DNA from: Scytalidium lignicola
Taxonomy: Eukaryota > Ascomycota > Leotiomycetes
Direction: 5' to 3'
Length of the DNA: 64,000 nucleotides
Assembly (NCBI GenBank): GCA_002812745.2
Contig: NCSJ02000161.1
Coordinates: forward strand, 29,945 to 93,944
Shown: positions 21,417 to 32,812 of the stretch, piece by piece
Numbering within the stretch: the stretch's first letter is position 1
Layout of the letters: every line of letters starts with the position of its first letter
Position numbers and translations under genes: made by a program
The notes under the pieces: generated by a model
What the model was told of the DNA's origin: nothing
Databases searched by the model: none
What the model saw: only the letters and a program-made list of their open reading frames with translations

Positions 21417-23566
21417 TTAGCGTGAACCCGTTCCCGAGAGATACGCAAATCGATTCGAAGCCTTCATAGGGATCAATTCCATGCTATAATCCTCCCACCG
21501 TGGATTTCGCAGCGCTTCTACATAGTGGAAAGAAGTACCCCCGTAAATGGCAATTACCTTTTTATTTATTTTACGGTCAGCTAGTCAGTTACACAGTAAG
21601 GCACGACGAGATAAACTTACCGGTCCATCGGCAGTTCCTCTCTTGTACCAACTCCTACAATCAGCAACCCAAACAGTTCGTTGTAAGAACCTTTGGATGT
21701 GCTCGTTATAATCCATGGTCGCTTCGTGGGTTACAGCCATGGACCGGATGCATTCGGTTTGGATTTTATCAATGCACTTGTAGATGTAGATGCCCATTGC
21801 TTGAATACCCACGACAAGGGAGCCATTGCTGATAGGAGATCCCGGTCCAATGAAACCTTTTTGGTAAATTTAGCAATGAAAACGAACTTAGGGAGGGAGG
21901 GATTTTTTTATAAAACGGCTGCTCAAAATATGTATAACAAATTCGAGACTCACTGAAGTAGTTCGGAAAATCAGGAATAGTTATCCCAAAATATGCTAAC
22001 GGGAGATCATCCGTCCACCTCTTTGCAAGATCAACACCATTACGTCCGACGATTGGAAATCTAGGTCTGAAAGTGGTATCAAAGCCCGTCGCACAAACGA
22101 TAATATCAAACTCAAGTTCCTCACCACTCTTCGTCCTAATCTCCTTCTCCGTAAAGACTCCAATGTCATCCCATCGCGCATCGACGTTGTCCTGGATCAA
22201 TGCCTCTAGATATCCCGGCCCGGGCGTCTGACGACGACAACCTACGGGGAATGGCGGAATCAGCATCTTTGCGAGGTTCTTACCCTTCTCACTATCCCCT
22301 AGCCTTTCTTTCATTTTCTGGATGAAGAGTTCCCGTGCGTTCTTCTGGACGTCGGATTCTCTTATGCTTCTCTTGAAGTTGACGATGCGGCGATCGATGA
22401 GAGCCTGGCGATGCTCCTGGCAGAAATTTGGGTCCGACTTGAATTTCTCTACGACGTGCGGAGCATAATTGTATTGGTCGTCCATGTCAGGGTCGTTGTC
22501 GGTTGGTTCATTGATGCCAGGTGCGGGTGAAACCCAGACATGAGATCGAATGAAGGACGTAAGGTGAGACGCAACTAAACTTGCAGTTCAGCTGGCTGTA
22601 AAGTACTACTTGGGGAGGTGAACTTGATTTTATTACCTTTAGCAAGTTTGGGGATTATTTGGATTGCAGACGAGCCTACTCCAATAACAGCAACCTTCTT
22701 GCCAGTAAAATCTATCGATTCGTCCCAATTTGCAGAATGCACTAGTCTGCCCTTGAATTCTCCAAGTCCCTCGACATTGGGCCACTTCCAATTGCTAATA
22801 CGATAGTCAGTCAGTATCTTGGGTAAAGAGTTATTGTATCAATATAGAACAAAGAGGAGAAGATCGAGCTATTACTCACTTCAAAACTCCACCTGCGTTT
22901 ATGAATATGTCACAAACATCATCAAAGACGTTTCCCCTGGATTCCACCTTGAGTCTCCATTTCCCTGTCCCTTCATCCCACTGCGCATGCTTGATCGAAT
23001 GCTCATATTTAATAAATCTTTCAACATCGTACTTCTTTGCCGTTTTCTTCATGCAGTCCAAAATCTGGGCAGAAGTAGCATAGTAGTTAGGCCACTCTGG
23101 ATTGGGTTCAAACGAGTAGGAATAATTATGTGCCGGAATATCACATTTACAGCTTTTTTGAATTATACTAGATGAGCCTACATACATGCATTGTATAAGG
23201 GGTTAATTCACTTGGACTCACCCAGGGTATCTGTTATACATCTGTTAGAAAGAAGAAAAGAGGGCCAGAATCAGTCAATTAGACCAGCTGAACTCACCGA
23301 TTCTCTAACCAAGTTCCACCAAGTGCGGCATTCCGCTCATATATCACCAAGTCGACATTTCTATTCTGCATACGCTGATCGAATATAATGCCCATGAGCA
23401 TTCCCGAATATCCCGCTCCCAGACATGCTATCCGCAAAGGTCGGCGGGAATGGATTGGTTCTTCTCGAATCTCGTACGCGGGACGGACGATTGAGGGCGC
23501 TTTGGACTTGACGGGCGTCGCTTCCACTGGCAATGGAGCTACTTCAGATAACGCTGTTGGGCTCAT
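21417..23566 (-). CDS. Baeyer-Villiger / flavin-containing monooxygenase
   Basis: Model: complement(join(21417..21557,21621..21856,21954..22574,22637..22794,22880..23152,23222..23230,23298..23566)), 568 residues. The enzyme uses FAD and NADPH to insert oxygen next to a carbonyl. Motifs in order: FAD Rossmann CLGAGYSGMLMG, GGTWLENR, YPGCKCDIPAHNYSYSFEPN, the BVMO fingerprint FKGRLVHSANW (FxGxxxHxxxW), the NADPH Rossmann VAVIGVGSSAIQ, the segment FDIIVCATGFDTTF, and the tail FIGPGSPISNG...ALRNPRWEDY. Exon 2 is only 9 nt (ATACCCTGG); it is needed to make R-Y-P-G, which is conserved. All seven exons keep frame and all junctions are GT-AG, so the gene looks functional. An N at 23569 lies just 5' of the ATG. 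It converges on the esterase at 19922-21108. Confidence 0.93.
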
Positions 23567-25643
23567 TCNTTTTTTTATTTTCTTCTTCTTCAAATGGTAG
23601 CTAAGTCTATCATACAAAATAAAGATAAAAATTATAAAAATCGGATGCCAAGCTACGACTATGCTGTTTTTGAATGCAGTTTTGTATTTTTTTGTACAGA
23701 GGATAGATATAGCTCGTGCATTCTTTCTTTTGTTTGGCATCAGGCATACTACTGTATACTCTTGATCGGACCTCAATATCCGACGGCAATTAATGTCCTT
23801 GGGTAAACGTAACGGGGTATTATTGAGTGTCGTTGAAAGCCAGCAATGGCGGTTTGATTTATCAATCGGACTTCAATGTCCGACAGCGATTAGTTGAGCT
23901 GACTGAGTTGGCACTGGCAGTCCTCTTTTGGAGACATTGTCAACAGATCTCTAACAAAAGTAGACTCGCTTCTCTGCCTTGTTTGTCTCTGAGAAAAAGT
24001 ATACCATCTCGCGAATTGAAAAGTTCCTCTCTCGTAGGGATGTGTGATTGAATCATGTGATCATTCTCTTTGGATTCGAGATAACTTACCTTACTGATTA
24101 CTAAGATTATCTCGGCACGGAATTAAGATTCTCCTGTAGTTGAAGGTCACGTGAAAATGAAGAATAGCACGCAATCGCCCCTGTTGCACCCAAGCGAGAG
24201 AGCTGGCCAATGAGCAGCAGCCCGGCGAGAGCATACATAAGGACGTCGTGCCCTCGATCAGAGTCGCGCTCTCTCGAGTCTCATTTCTCTTCCTCCTTCG
24301 TGCAAGATTCCTCAATCTCGCTCTCGAATTGACCTGCGATTTCCTGCTCTTCTCCAGCGTTTTTTCACGCTGGTTTCGACTGTCTTCTGGCGGTGACCGC
24401 GAGAGCCGATCAGCGATTTTACGGTGTTCTTATCTCATGACACATGGAAAAGCAGCGGCGGGCCAATGAGCAGAGTCCGAGTGGGCTTGGTTGTCTGGTT
24501 CCTGCGCAACGAGATGCATCCGCCTGCTCGACGAACCTTTTCTGCGGAAGCCCGTCCGGCCATTGCATGCAACTCCGAGGTCGGGAGAGGGGATGGTGAA
24601 GAACCAAAAAAAAAAAAGTATCAATGAAACTAGCGTTGAGGTAAAGAGTCGAATGGGAGCTGATGGAAGGTGAGTATGATGATTCTCGCCTTGTTATCAC
24701 CTTTGAGATGTAGTTTTTTGTTACATCTTCTTTTGTCAATTATCTTAGGCGCTTTCTCTCTCTCTCTCTTTTGTCACCTCGAGTTCAACCATACAAAGGT
24801 GGGGCACCATAGCAACCGGGAGGAGGAAATCCAACGAATCACATCGCCGGCCACGTTCAACTATCGACGACCTGCTGATGCCGCCAAGTTTCCTCCCGGG
24901 CGGCTTATCTCTGCAGTTCGGCGGCCTTGGTCAGGGACGTGAAAAGAGGATGCGATCGATGCCACTGGACATGGACAGAGATTCGATCGAGATTTGAGTT
25001 TGGAGAGAGGAGAGAACAGGCAGCCTGGACGAGGTTGATTGATTGATTATATTTTCACTACAGGTGAGGTTCCTACTGTAGGATAGGAGATGATGAGATG
25101 AGAAGAGAAGTGCAGAGACACCGGTGGGGCGCATTACGTGCGGTGCGATGTGCAACTCCCGCAACTCCTACGCTCAGATCGAATCGAGAAAGAGCTGGTT
25201 TAGAACGAGTGATCAATCAGTTGCAATCTGGCTTCATCCTTGGGATGGGCTGATGGTGCATGGCAGTGCATGGTAAGTCAGTAACACGTTCGTGCGTGTT
25301 GGGAATGCGCAGAGATGATCGGGGAGGAGATTTCAAGGTTTGCTTGCTTTCTCTCTTTCTGGTCGAGAATGGGAAGGAGCAACCTTGACGGGCTGTCCGT
25401 TTGCACCGCCAGTTCGGATGCGAAATTCCACGGCAGCCAGCCCACTTCCATATCTACGCGCTGTTTCCTCGACTTCTCTCTCTCTTTCTTCCCTCACCTC
25501 TTTCGCTCTCCTATGTACGCATCTACAAATCCTTCAATTAGCAATTAGATCCTATTTCTGAACTCTCAGCAATCCGCTGTACTTTTAGTGATAATCCTTC
25601 ACTTTTGATCGTGTATCGCACTACACACTAATTACCTATCATC
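23567..25643. other. Long gene-free interval upstream of BVMO and cysteine dioxygenase
   Basis: Two kilobases between divergent genes. I see pyrimidine-rich runs, CCAAT-like words near 24208 and 24473, and an A run at about 24606, but no coding frame with family motifs. It probably holds both promoters and possibly a long 5' leader of the dioxygenase gene. Confidence 0.35.
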
Positions 25644-26676
25644 ATGGCTGCCGTCAAATCCAGTATGATCAACACGCTCAAGTCGAACATCTCCGCCCAC
25701 AGACCGCAACTTGCTGCCACGGTCAACACCCGTGGCATCACCGTCGCTGCCAACCAGACGTCCAATTCCGGAATCAGTCGAGCTGTAAAAAGCACATCTT
25801 TCCTCTCATCATCCCAATCCAGTTCCACCATCTTGCCGCACCCAGAGCCGACTCCAGCCGCCACATCCACGACTCCGCATTCCACCACCACCAACATCAC
25901 CACCGCATTATCCAACCCATTCAACACCCTCGTCAACACAATCACCGAGACCTTAACAATGACACCGTCAACGGCTCCCTCCCTCCTCCGAAGTCTGACC
26001 TCAGCCATGCGCGGCTACTCCTCCAATCCCGACCATTGGTCCAAATACGCATACGCTAATCCCAATAAAGCCTACACGCGCAACCTGGTTTTTGAAGCGT
26101 CGGGAATATTCAACTTGTTGGTCCTGGTCTGGACTCCGGGACATGGAAGCCCCATTCATGACCATGCCGATGCGCATTGTTTGATGAAGGTGTTGAAAGG
26201 GTGCTTGAGGGAGCAGAGATTTGAGATGCCGACAGGCGACAAGAAGGGTTCGTTGAAGGAGATTGCCGACTTACAGTTTGGCGAGGGGAAGGTTGCTTAT
26301 ATTGCTGACACTGTATGCTTGCCTCTTCGTATCATTCCTTTTCCTTTCCTATCCATTTCCCCATGCCTTCGTATTTCTCTTCTATCCTCTATCTCTATCT
26401 CTTCTTCTCTATAGTCTAACCCGCCAACAGATCGGTCTCCATGCTGTCTCCAACCCACACCCTACCGAGTATGCTGTGTCCCTTCACTGTAAGTGTCTCC
26501 GTATCAAACAACTCTTTAGTCGTGCAACAGCTCCCTAACGCTTTCACTTAGTATACACACCACCCAATGCAGCTATTCGTGGTGCCAGCGTGTACGATGC
26601 CGAGAGTGGAGAAGGGAAACTCGTGAGCCCATGTGCTTATGATTCTGTGCAAGCGGTCGTAACGTCCGCTAACTGA
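25644..26676 (+). CDS. Cysteine dioxygenase
   Basis: Model: join(25644..26312,26431..26488,26552..26676), 283 residues. It oxidises L-cysteine to cysteine sulfinate with a non-heme iron. The cupin motif GHGSPIHDHADAHCLMKVLKG supplies two of the iron-binding His residues (HDH) and the Cys that forms the Cys-Tyr cofactor. The third His is in IGLHAVSN, and the partner Tyr is in SLHLYTPP. Introns are phase 0 and phase 1 and restore [30 protein letters not shown]. An N-terminal extension of about 110 residues precedes the catalytic domain. It is rich in Ser, Thr, Asn and Pro and has no acidic residues at the start, so it could include a mitochondrial presequence; that is a guess. The enzyme controls cysteine and taurine/sulfite metabolism. 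Confidence in family is high; the start ATG is the first in frame. Confidence 0.93.
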
Positions 26677-27140
26677 TGGGGATTACTATACAATGGAGTT
26701 TTAAGGGATAGTTTATAGGTAGATTGTAATTAAAACTAACGACTGTGATGACTCTTATCATTAACTCAAAAATATAATTATACGCTTGATATTTGCATTT
26801 CCGTTATTATGATCCTCCTATATCAGAAATTCGCTCCTTTTCCATTCTCCGACGCTAATATTTCGGCTTTATTTAACTCAAGAATTTATATGCTACTATG
26901 TGCTACTATGTGCTCAATATAATTTGAACCATCAATTCTCGGAGCCTCCTTTATTAAATGATAATAGAAATTCCCTCTCTCTTCACATGAGACATCATCG
27001 AGTTTTACTCCACTATTGAATTCCATCCACATAATCAGTCAACGGCGCTCACTCGTAGTTTCAATCCGACTTATGGATCAACCTAGTCGATTAGCAGGAT
27101 AACCAATACCATCGAATTTAGAGTGTTAGAAAGTATATAC
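26677..27140. other. 3' region of cysteine dioxygenase, no gene seen
   Basis: AT-rich, with a repeated atgtgctacta word near 26891. Nothing else is supported. Confidence 0.35.
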
Positions 27141-27374
27141 TTAGCCGGGAAGTTGGATTTCCTTAGCTAAGATCTGCAATATTAGAGGAAGTTTTGTAGA
27201 GGCTAAAAGACATTCCTCTAAATGTTGGCATCCTCTTGATTTGCTAGCGTTTTCCCATTTCTGTAGAGTTGGATGGTCACTATCGAGGATATAGTAAAAG
27301 TTTTGTAACGTACTAGAATGTACGGGACATAAATGGCTTGTGGCTTTAATATGAAGGGGAAGACTTAAATCCAC
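27141..27374 (-). pseudogene. Unrecognised open frame, probably a fragment
   Basis: An open frame of 77 codons (VDLSLPLHIKATSHLC... to KEIQLPG) with a balanced, protein-like composition. It has no convincing ATG and no family match that I know. It sits in a cluster of repeat remnants, so a gene fragment or transposon piece is more likely than an independent gene. Confidence 0.2.
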
Positions 27375-27472
27375 GCAGCACTTACTGTCAGTACACTACC
27401 GATATAACACGTAATACGTCACTTTATGGGTGATATATTAGTTGTGTTGATGGTTGATTGATTGTGAAGGTG

Positions 27473-27510
27473 GTGGGGTGGAGCTGTAGCTTAAGGCTAC
27501 AGCTCCCCAC
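27473..27510. repeat. GC-rich hairpin
   Basis: ggagctgtagc (27480-27490) and its exact complement gctacagctcc (27496-27506) are separated by 5 nt. The outer gtgggg/ccccac extends the stem imperfectly. It resembles in layout the hairpin inside the solo LTR at 28181-28372, so this stretch may be a diverged LTR relic. Confidence 0.6.
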
Positions 27511-27700
27511 TACCGCCGCTATCGGCTATGCGCAGATCACTTGCTTACCCTAAACACCTTAACACAGCCTATAATTATGGTGACTTTCAGGCTCTTAATA
27601 GCTTGTAACATACTGAGTTTTAACATACATTTAATCTCTGTTTAACTTTGTCAAATCAGATTCTGTCATATACATAATACAATTAAAAATCAAATATTCA

Positions 27701-27930
27701 TGTTGGCATGGTCACATGTAAGCTAGAATCATGTGTAGATTAAGTGCATGTGTAGATAAGATTAGGCTAGTTCTATTGCAGTAGGAGAGGGCAGTACTGT
27801 ATGGCAATACTCCCTTGTATATCTACTGCAGTATGAACCTACTTATAGCTAACAATAATTAACCACTATATCAATACGTATTACCTCCATATATTGGAGA
27901 CTGTACGTTCACCGTAGAGGTGAACCGACA
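27701..27930 (-). repeat. Solo LTR, family A, copy 1
   Basis: 230 bp, TGTTGG...CCGACA, clearly homologous over its length to 39346-39574. There is no matching target duplication (attca before, gtact after), so one border may have been lost or recombined. Confidence 0.8.
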
Positions 27931-28180
27931 GTACTAATACAATAACCTGTTCTCCTTCTACAACATTAATCTTAAAGCTTGTTTTGTTTATATTGTAAAT
28001 ATTCTCTTTTTGAACCTTATTTTCCAGCTGTAAATCAATATATTTCAGAAACTATCACTTTATAACTTCTTTATCTTGTGCTTGAATTCGTTCCTTCTTA
28101 TTGAGTTTGATTGTGATTATATAGAATTTAGGATGTGATTTTAGGAAGTTGTATATTTATTATATAGATGGTTTTGAATC

Positions 28181-28372
28181 TGTTGGTAGAATAGCGGTTA
28201 CGTACACGTGATATTCACGTGCCCCTGTAAGCTAGTCCCGATTAGGTAGTGGGAACGAGCGAAGCTCCTACAGCTTCGCTCTCCCACCCCTAATCGTACA
28301 ACAACCATGGAATAGCACAACAGTATATTACGTATATTACGTACCGTACCACGTGCTACAGGTGAACCGACA
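28181..28372 (-). repeat. Solo LTR, family B
   Basis: 192 bp, TGTTGG...CCGACA, flanked by a perfect 5-bp duplication GAATC (28176-28180, 28373-28377). It holds the palindrome CACGTGA-TAT-TCACGTG (28205-28221) and a hairpin with 10-bp arms (gagcgaagct / agcttcgctc, 28257-28281). On the minus strand its first 13 bases (TGTCGGTTCACCT) match family A, so the families share a terminus. No internal region is present. Confidence 0.85.
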
Positions 28373-28600
28373 GAATCATCTCCATGAAGGTGTTTTGCGG
28401 CCTTAAGAAGTATGGCCTTATTTAATGGGTTGCTATCATATGCTTGCATTTTAATATGAGAGCATAATGCTTTAATTTGATGAGGCTTCAAGAAAGGAGA
28501 TTGTCCTATATGCCTTTGAGGCCTCTTTACAGGCGTTGAACGACGTTGGATTGCTTTGCAGAGTGTGTTGATCTTGAGGTTGAAGTTGTAACAGTAGCTC
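28373..28600 (-). pseudogene. Coding-like fragment interrupted by the family B LTR
   Basis: On the minus strand an open frame reads KRPQRHIGQSPFLKPHQIK, then ALCSHIKMQ...LLKAAKHLHGDDS and runs into the LTR. Skipping the LTR and one GAATC copy it continues DSKPSI and a stop. The family is not recognised; the composition suggests a transposase tail but I cannot name it. Confidence 0.25.
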
Positions 28601-28941
28601 GATTATCAGAGTCTTGATTGTTGAAATACCATTCGATAGCTTCATCCAATTGCTAGTTGATAATTGTAGAGTAAGTCCTCAGCATTTTGAGAAGTATATC
28701 AATTGAAAATTGTATGGTGTTGATAGTATAAACGCGTAATGGAGGTACGTGATTTCAATGGATGGGATTCGCGAAAGGTGACGAGCTTTTTTTGCCAACC
28801 ACCCCTAGGTGCGCCCACCGCTCCCGTAAACGCACAAAAGCGCTGTACGGAGCTCCATAGTTCCATAACACTTTTAAACTCCTTATAGCTATATGAATAT
28901 TCTAACTGTTTGCCTAATTATGTGAGATGTGATCATTATCA
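28601..28941. other. No gene seen
   Basis: Mixed-composition spacer downstream of the permease gene with no motif or repeat that I can support. Confidence 0.3.
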
Positions 28942-31393
28942 TCATGAATCGTAAGGAGAGTTGTCTCTCATAATATACACCTCTCCAACAAGGACAGTGC
29001 AGCCAACCGCCATTGCAATAGCAATGATAGGAAAATTTACGCGCGCAAAGTCAAACCCTCGGACACGAATGTGTTTTTTAGCAAGAATATCCCGCCACAA
29101 GAGACCAGCCAGGGACGCACTGAACGCCGTGCTGAATGCACCATAGTTGACGCCAAGCGCCATGCTGTACACCGTTGCCCAGAATGTTCGATCGGGGATA
29201 GGGATCCCGTTGTTGCGATGGATTGTTTGCCATGCTTGAATAACACGAGAGAGAAGGATGGTGGTGCCGATATTCGTGCCTGCAAACTAGTTATGAGTGT
29301 AAGAAGTTACTGAATTTACCAGACATATCGATGCTAAGAGAAACTCACATTGCACAAGATCACAGAGAGGAAGGCCATGCCACCAATACTACCAACTGTC
29401 CCAGTCTTATTCACCCAATGGTCCCATCCATACGCAAATACTGGAACCCAGCCCTTGGTGACTAACGCCTGTACAAGGACGAACATGGACAAGGCAAAAG
29501 GCACGAGTGCAAATGGTAGATGCGCCAGAACTGCCGTGACGGTAGGGAACGTTTCCTGCGACCACCTGTATGCATCGGCAAGGAGCGATACAAGCGTCGT
29601 CCGTCCACGTTCTTGTCGAAGTGCGACTTTGAGCGAGACCCGCTCGGAGAATGTTGGTCTCTTCTCTTCCCCATCTCTGCTCAATGCCGTGCCTAGCAGT
29701 TCTTGCGGCGTGTATTTGGACTCTGCAGTGGTTAATTCTTGCTTTTCACCCAGTGTACTCATAGCACCGATAGATGGGCAGTCGTTCTTCAATTGATCGT
29801 CTCCAGGTACAAGCATCGAGACTGATGATTCAATTGAAGAGGCCGATACAAGAGTTGGGCCATTGTCGTTCTCGGATATAGAAGCAGGAGGGCTCGGCAC
29901 AAGAGGCGGTACGGAGCCTCCATTCCGTGGTCTAGTACTGGTACTATCTGCCGCCAATGTTCTTTTCTCGTGTACAGTGGTGTTGTGATTGCGGTCACGA
30001 GCACCATTTTCATTCACCGAGTTAGGTTGGTACAAGGCCAAAGAATCTCGCTCTTCCTGCTCCGGAATTGCCCGCTGTGCTTCCTCCTCCCTGATTGCTC
30101 GTTCGGCTCGAGCACGTTCAACTTCCTGTCGACCTTTACGAGCAATCTCACGGGTCTCATGCCGATGGTACCATCCAAACATGACGTCCCAGCAGAACAT
30201 GACGAATGCGGCTGGCAATGTCACCCAGAATACGGGATGCTCATTACTACTTTGATTAGCAGCGTTGAGTGCCAGAAGGGTAGTAAGCGTCGCAGCTATG
30301 ATGACAGCGCCGAATGCCGCACCTCCTTTATCCAGGAAAGGATTCATGATCTCTTCAAGCGAAAGAAGTTTGCCTTGTTCGTCGTTGGTGTGCCGGGTCT
30401 CCTCTTCTTCGGCGTTTCCCCTAGCGTGAGGGATGTTGGGATTCACAGGCTTCTTTGCTTTTGCTTCGTCGGAGAGCTCGTGCATTTTGATGGAGAAGGG
30501 AATGAGGGACTCATCAGCGAAGACGATGTACAGCAAGAAAGGGAAGAGGACAATTGCGGTGACAATGACAGGGACGATCATGTTTGCGGTGTAGTCAATG
30601 AACTTGATCTTGAAAGCACCGGCGAGCACAAGGTTGGTTGGGTTAGAGGAGACGAGGATTGCTGAAGCAATGTTGGCCACGGCGAATTGGGTGTGGATCC
30701 ATGCTCTTGGGTGGATAATGTTGCTCGACACGCGGGTCATGTAGGCCAGGAACGCGGTTCCGGACAGGATGATAGGGTCATTCCCAATAAAGCTGCCTAG
30801 ACCAAAGAAGAAGACGTAGAGGTAGAAGAATAGTCTATGCCCAACTTTGCCCCCCTTTTGGAGCACCTTGAAGGCCAAGTACCTGATTAGACCAGAAGCA
30901 TCGATGGAGATAGCGATGTATGCCAGTGTGATGAAGAAAACCATGATGTCGATTGGAGAAATGTTGTTTGCGCCAACCGTTCCATCGTGCACTTCTTGAC
31001 GGCCAATGGCTAAGATGGCAAGCAGGAAAAGATCCGCTATCAAGGGCGCCGTTATAAAGTTCATAGGGAAGTTTAGTCGCACAAAGGACTTAGTTTTGCC
31101 ATTATTCTGGTCATCCTGGTCATCATGCTGAGAGCGGTTCTGCCTCGGCGATATCACTCGCAAGGCACTCAGGGCATCCAAGACTGCGCTTGAGAGTGAT
31201 CGAGGGATGTAGACTGGAATATGAAAGGGGAAAAGAACAGTGATATCTGTGGAATAGCAAAAAATGAGTGAACCACACGGGAATATTGGATTCTGCCTAA
31301 ACATATGCAGAACTTACTGGTGAAGATGAAGACTAGGAAGGTGACGATAGATCTCCAGTCTTTAATTTGGCTTGTATCGAGCTCTTCTATCAT
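28942..31393 (-). CDS. ArsB/NhaD-type (CitMHS superfamily) ion permease
   Basis: Model: complement(join(28942..29286,29349..31246,31318..31393)), 772 residues. It is an integral membrane permease of the SLT/ArsB-NhaD superfamily, whose members carry anions or antiport Na+/H+; the substrate cannot be told from sequence. The start MIEELDTSQIKDWRSIVTF joins by a phase-1 intron to TNITVLFPFHIPVYIPR. Hydrophobic spans follow, with the family-typical FFGLGSFIGNDPIILSGTAF and the mirror block SVILCN-FAGTNIGTTILLSR, where the second intron ends at a TAG before TTTGCAGGC. A long hydrophilic loop (about residues 280-540, acidic, Arg- and Glu-rich) splits the two halves. All exons keep frame, so the gene looks intact. 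Probably plasma or vacuolar membrane. Confidence 0.87.
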
Positions 31394-31964
31394 CTTTTAA
31401 CCGACTCTATGATGCTAGAGATGTCGCAGCGGAGTGTTGCTGGCTCAAAAGTATCTTAATGTAGTAACGACCTTGACAATGTACTGTAATTATCTCACGT
31501 TCCAAGGGCGGGCCTGGTCTAAACCCGCGCAAGAGTGTCGACGTGATGATGCTCGGTATATGACAGCTCAAGTGCAATCGCGGTGTGAGCAGAAAGTCAG
31601 ATGCGAGGCAGACCATGAGAATACTTGTATTGGCAAATACGGAGCCGTCATGAATGAAGCCGTTTCGCAAATCACTTTCGGGGACAGCTTTGTAGATAAG
31701 GACCTTGGCCAAAGTATAACCGTTATAAGGGTTTCTTTGCTTGTGAGATAGACGCACTTCCGGTAAGCGCAGCTCACATTTATACAGTAAGTCGCGATGC
31801 GACGAAATCGAATCTTTCACTGGCGAGAAGTTTGTGTGGCGGGGTTCCAAGGGCACATCGCAAAATCACTTGCGCCAAGCAGACTCGAAGGCAAATGGAC
31901 TGCACACGACTCCACACGTGCCTTTGCAGGACTGGGATGTTTCTACTGTGCCTGCAAGCCTCAT
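31394..31964. other. Upstream region of the permease gene
   Basis: A minus-strand open frame of about 150 codons (31407-31856) has no family features and probably lies in promoter/leader DNA. I do not call it a gene. Confidence 0.3.
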
Positions 31965-32100
31965 TGAATGAATGAATATTTATTATTTATTAGTAGGAGG
32001 TCATACCAGAAGTGACCCTTGAAGGAGCCGCAAAAGGGCAGGTGGTCACGCTGCTTTCCGCGGACCCGGAGGACATGAGCTTGAGGCTGTGGTGATGGGG
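31965..32100 (-). mobile_element. Possible LINE/SINE-like 3' end
   Basis: The minus strand runs through a GC-rich segment into ...taataaataataaatattcattcattcaatgagg. The ATTC simple-repeat tail after a unique segment is typical of non-LTR copies. No coding remnant is present. Confidence 0.3.
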
Positions 32101-32812
32101 AAGTGCTTTCGTAGCACCGGAATTCGATTATAATGTGGTACGTAAAGTACGTTCGAAGAATATGGCCTCTTTCTTCTTTCCGCTTTTGTGTAGCTCTTGT
32201 TCAGAATGTGGTCACTGTACTTACTGTACTATACAGCACAAGTACACAAGTCGGGGGGTTTGAAGGAAGCAACCACAAAACACTGCAAAAGTCGGGTGGT
32301 CGCTCTTACGACGCCGAAGAGTGATTAGTTCGTGCTTTCTCAGGGATAGTTATCTGAGGATCTCTTCTCGAGGGGAGCGATCTGCTGCCTCTCGGGCTTC
32401 GCCTCCCCCAAACCAGGACATTTTACGTATTTTACCGTGTTGCCTGCAGAATCCTCCCACCAGGGCTGCAGCAATGCTCCTCCGTCCAATCCAAGGCTTC
32501 AGAATATCAGAATCGCCCTTCTTCGCCTTCTCCCATGCAAGTCACGCGACACAAAGAACCTCATTCTGACCCTCAAACTTGATCTCGATGTGTAATACAA
32601 ATGCGGACGTCTGATTCGACATGATTACAACCCCCTCCAAAGGCAACCAGAACGACCAACTTGTCCAAATGCCCAATATTTAGATAAGACTCATTGACTC
32701 TTCCACTCCTCTTCTGCAAGAGAAATGATTACGCGCCAACGTGCGCAACATCTTCCTATGTTAATTAATCTAATCCCGAAGCTCTCTTCTCTGGAGACGG
32801 TCGAGAGAGGCC
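32101..32812. other. Upstream region of the 7-TM gene, no gene seen
   Basis: Normal composition, no family-like frame. It probably holds the promoter and 5' leader of the gene starting at 32813. Confidence 0.3.

Noticed and set aside
24248..24942. Several overlapping short frames upstream of cysteine dioxygenase
   Set aside because: Both strands give similar lengths and none has family features; considered leader or promoter sequence.
31407..31856. Minus-strand open frame of 149 codons upstream of the permease
   Set aside because: No motif and no conserved composition; it overlaps a divergent frame and probably lies in leader/promoter DNA.
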